The position numbers and the translations under genes were made by a program. Under the pieces are notes generated by a model. The model saw nothing but the letters and a program-made list of their open reading frames with translations, made no database searches and was not told where the DNA came from. This document shows positions 4,462 to 6,326 of a stretch of DNA of 6,326 bases, piece by piece. The stretch is taken from the NCBI GenBank assembly GCA_030039975.1, contig JASHUO010000416.1, forward strand, positions 1 to 6,326, written 5' to 3'. The DNA comes from Alphaproteobacteria bacterium (GTDB lineage Bacteria; Pseudomonadota; Alphaproteobacteria; ATCC43930; CGMCC-115725). How positions within the stretch are numbered: position 1 is the stretch's first letter; each line of letters opens with the position of its first letter.

Positions 4462-5874
4462 ATGAGCGTCGTCGTCCGTTTCGCCCCCTCGCCCACCGGC
4501 TTCCTCCATATCGGCGGCGCCCGCACGGCGCTCTTCAATTGGCTGTTCGCGCGGCATCACGGCGGCAAGTTCCTGCTGCGGATCGAGGACACCGACCGGT
4601 TGCGCTCCACGCCCGAAGCGGTCGATGCCATCATCGACGGGCTGCGCTGGCTCGAGCTGCAATGGGATGGCGAGATCGTGCTCCAATCCGAGCGCGGGTC
4701 GCGCCATGCCGAGGCGGCGCAGGCGCTGCTTGCCGGCGGTAATGCCTATTACTGCTATTGCACGCCGGAGGAGCTGGCGGCGATGCGCGAGCGGGCGCGC
4801 GCCGAAGGCCGGGCCATGCTCTATGACGGCACCTGGCGCGACCGCGATCCGAGCGAGGCGCCCCCCGGCGTGAAGCCGGCGATCCGCCTCAAGGCGCCGC
4901 GCGCAGGCGAGACCCGGATCCGCGACCGTGTGCAGGGCGAAGTGACCGTCGCCAATGCGCAGCTCGACGATCTCATCATCCTGCGCTCGGACGGCACGCC
5001 GACCTACAATCTTTCGGTCGTCGTCGACGATCACGACATGGGCATCACCCATGTGATCCGCGGCGACGACCACCTCAACAACGCTTTCCGCCAGACGCAG
5101 ATCTATCGCGCGCTCGGCTGGGCAGCGCCGGAATTCGCGCATGTGCCGCTGATCCATGGGCCCGACGGCGCCAAGCTGTCGAAGCGCCACGGCGCGCTCG
5201 GCGTCGATGCTTATCGCGAGATGGGCTATCTGCCGGAAGCGCTGCGCAACTATCTCATGCGGCTCGGCTGGAGCCATGGCGATGACGAGATCATCTCGAC
5301 CGAGCAGGCGATCCAGTGGTTCGACATCGACGCGGTCGGCCGCGCCGCCGCGCGCTTCGATTTCGCCAAGCTCGACAGCCTCAACGGCCACTATATCCGC
5401 GGCGCCGAGGATGCGCGGCTCATCGCGCTGGTGGCGCCCCGGCTGGAAAAAGCGCTGGGCTTCGCCCTCGAGGAGAGCGCGCGGACGCGGCTCCGCGCCG
5501 CCATGCCCGGGCTCAAGCCCCGCGCCAAGACCTTGGCGGAGCTTGCCGACAAGGCGCGCTTTTATGTCGAGCGGCGGCCCATTCCGATCGACGACAAGGC
5601 GCGGGCGCAGCTTGCCGGCGATGCGCCGCGCCTGCTGCGCGATCTCGCGCCGGCGCTGGCCCAGAGCCGCTGGCAAGGCCCGGCCTTGGAAGAGCTCGTT
5701 CGCGGCTTCGCCGAGGCGCAGGGTGTGAAGCTCGGCGCGCTCGCCCAGCCGCTGCGCGCGGCGCTGGTGGGATCGACAGCTTCGCCGCCGATCTTCGAGG
5801 TGATGGAAGTGCTCGGCCGCGAGGAAACGCTCGCCCGGCTCGCCGATGCCGCGCCCGGTCACAGGAGCGTTTGA
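4462..5874 (+). CDS. gltX: glutamyl-tRNA synthetase (GluRS), class I
   Basis: GltX charges tRNA(Glu) with glutamate in the cytoplasm using ATP; in bacteria without GlnRS it may also charge tRNA(Gln) for GatCAB. The product has 470 residues, a normal length. The catalytic fold opens with VRFAPSPTGFLHIGGARTAL (5-24), containing the HIGH-type motif HIGG at 16-19, then LLRIEDTDR (38-46). The KMSKS-type loop is KLSKR (238-242) within DGAKLSKRHGA. The Rossmann insert and GDDHLNN (201-207) are as expected, and the helical anticodon-binding region covers about 310-470. Cys98 and Cys100 (YYCYC) are kept, but where the E. coli enzyme has a further zinc-ligand Cys near 125 this one reads YDGTWRD, so a complete zinc site is unlikely. 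I chose ATG 4462 because the conserved N-terminus starts there; GTG at 4444 would add six residues. gltA follows after 59 bp. Discriminating and non-discriminating forms cannot be told apart by eye. Confidence 0.97.
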   Translation: MSVVVRFAPSPTGFLHIGGARTALFNWLFARHHGGKFLLRIEDTDRLRSTPEAVDAIIDGLRWLELQWDGEIVLQSERGSRHAEAAQALLAGGNAYYCYCTPEELAAMRERARAEGRAMLYDGTWRDRDPSEAPPGVKPAIRLKAPRAGETRIRDRVQGEVTVANAQLDDLIILRSDGTPTYNLSVVVDDHDMGITHVIRGDDHLNNAFRQTQIYRALGWAAPEFAHVPLIHGPDGAKLSKRHGALGVDAYREMGYLPEALRNYLMRLGWSHGDDEIISTEQAIQWFDIDAVGRAAARFDFAKLDSLNGHYIRGAEDARLIALVAPRLEKALGFALEESARTRLRAAMPGLKPRAKTLAELADKARFYVERRPIPIDDKARAQLAGDAPRLLRDLAPALAQSRWQGPALEELVRGFAEAQGVKLGALAQPLRAALVGSTASPPIFEVMEVLGREETLARLADAAPGHRSV

Positions 5875-5899
5875 TTAAACTTCCGGCGCGGCCTATGCT
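5871..5899 (+). promoter_or_regulatory. gltA: candidate gltA promoter
   Basis: TTGATT (5871-5876) overlaps the gltX stop codon. After 17 bases comes TATGCT (5894-5899). Each hexamer matches four of six consensus positions at ideal spacing, and transcription would start near 5906, about 28 bases before the gltA ATG. This would let gltA be expressed separately from gltX. It is a motif-based call. Confidence 0.45.
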
Positions 5900-5905
5900 G
5901 CGCCG
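5884..5905 (+). repeat. GC-rich hairpin between gltX and gltA
   Basis: CGGCGC (5884-5889) is complementary to GCGCCG (5900-5905). The stem extends through a G-U pair and two more G-C pairs to nine pairs around a CTAT loop (5893-5896). No run of T follows (CAATAG), so it is not a standard intrinsic terminator. It overlaps the proposed gltA -10, which lies in and beside the loop, so it may mark gltX 3' end processing or a regulator site. Confidence 0.6.
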
Positions 5906-5933
5906 CAATAGCGTCAGTCAGGGATCGAAGACG

Positions 5934-6326
5934 ATGGACACCAAGACGCCCGCCGACAAGGTCAAGGGAGCCGCCGACAAAGAGCACAATCAGGGTCCGC
6001 GCGAGACGGTCACCGTCACCGACAATGCCAGCGGCCAGGCGGTCGAGCTGCCGTTGCTCTCCGGTACGATCGGCCCCAAGGTGGTCGACATCCGCCGGCT
6101 CTATTCCGATCTTGGCCATTTCACCTTCGATCCCGGCTACACCGCGACCGGCAGCTGCGAGTCCAAGATCACCTATATCGACGGCGACAAGGGCGAGCTG
6201 TTCTATCGCGGCTATCCCATCGAGGAGCTGGCCGAGCACAGCGACTTCATGGAAGTCTGCTATCTCCTGCTCAACGGCGAGCTCCCGACCGCGACCGAAA
6301 AGAAAGAGTTCGTGCACGCCATCACC
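5934..6326 (+). CDS. gltA: type II citrate synthase, N-terminal part (3' end outside window)
   Basis: Citrate synthase condenses oxaloacetate and acetyl-CoA to citrate at the entry of the TCA cycle. The frame is open from the ATG at 5934 to the right edge, giving 131 residues, roughly 30% of the usual 430 or so. The visible part contains the small N-terminal beta domain typical of the type II (hexameric, Gram-negative) enzymes: ELPLLSGTIGPKVVDIR (38-54), FTFDPGYTATGSCESKITYI (63-82), DGDKGELFYRGYPIEELAE (83-101) and FMEVCYLLLNGELPT (105-119). The catalytic His and Asp residues lie beyond the window. A charged, low-hydrophobicity extension of about 20 residues (MDTKTPADKVKGAADKEHNQ) precedes the conserved start and is somewhat longer than I expect. 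The ATG is preceded by GGGATCGAAGACG, a modest ribosome-binding site. Neighbouring gltX upstream, 59 bp away, is a common alphaproteobacterial arrangement. Confidence 0.95.
   Translation, partial: MDTKTPADKVKGAADKEHNQGPRETVTVTDNASGQAVELPLLSGTIGPKVVDIRRLYSDLGHFTFDPGYTATGSCESKITYIDGDKGELFYRGYPIEELAEHSDFMEVCYLLLNGELPTATEKKEFVHAIT

Noticed and set aside
4447..5862. Open frame of about 470 codons on the minus strand opposite gltX
   Set aside because: It mirrors the codon bias of gltX, has low-complexity Arg/Ala/Glu-rich composition, and shows no recognisable motif. GltX on the other strand has all its catalytic motifs.
5859..6317. Minus-strand open frame opposite the start of gltA
   Set aside because: The plus strand encodes an unmistakable citrate synthase N-terminus here, so the opposite frame is a shadow.

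Overview
The window comes from a GC-rich genome (well over 60% G+C by eye) that looks alphaproteobacterial, possibly Rhodospirillales-like. The main reason is gene order. A comEC-type gene lies divergent to gltX, and gltX is followed directly by gltA for type II citrate synthase, an arrangement I recognise from Alphaproteobacteria. The ComEC N-terminus, with a WPLW stretch preceded by ERER, also has the alphaproteobacterial look. No mobile element, CRISPR array, tRNA or rRNA is visible.

Layout. On the minus strand, reading from about 3700 down to 1, are comEC (3700-1586), exbB (1471-824), exbD (837-436, overlapping exbB by 14 bp) and a proline-rich tonB (from about 427, cut by the left edge). 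The last three form a compact TonB energising operon: ExbB and ExbD make the proton-driven inner-membrane motor, and TonB carries the force to outer-membrane receptors. A 114-bp gap separates comEC from exbB, so read-through from comEC is possible but not shown. On the plus strand are a small secreted OmpA-like protein (3828-4226), gltX (4462-5874) and the 5' part of gltA (5934 to the right edge).

Regulatory DNA. The 127-bp divergent region between comEC and the OmpA-like gene holds a perfect TATAAT that overlaps an AT-rich -10-like element on the other strand, just ahead of the comEC start. The 235-bp gap before gltX contains the most unusual structure in the window: interleaved inverted repeats (4261-4367) that can fold in two mutually exclusive ways and that resemble a dispersed intergenic repeat. 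gltX lacks a Shine-Dalgarno sequence and has a promoter-like motif almost touching its ATG. The short gltX-gltA gap holds a promoter-like motif whose -10 lies in the loop of a GC hairpin.

Taken together, most of the window is ordinary chromosome: DNA uptake or membrane channel, TonB energy transduction, glutamyl-tRNA synthesis and TCA cycle entry. I found no convincing undescribed multi-gene system. The items most worth a second look are the pre-gltX repeat structure, the small OmpA-like protein, and the ComEC C-terminal region without zinc ligands.
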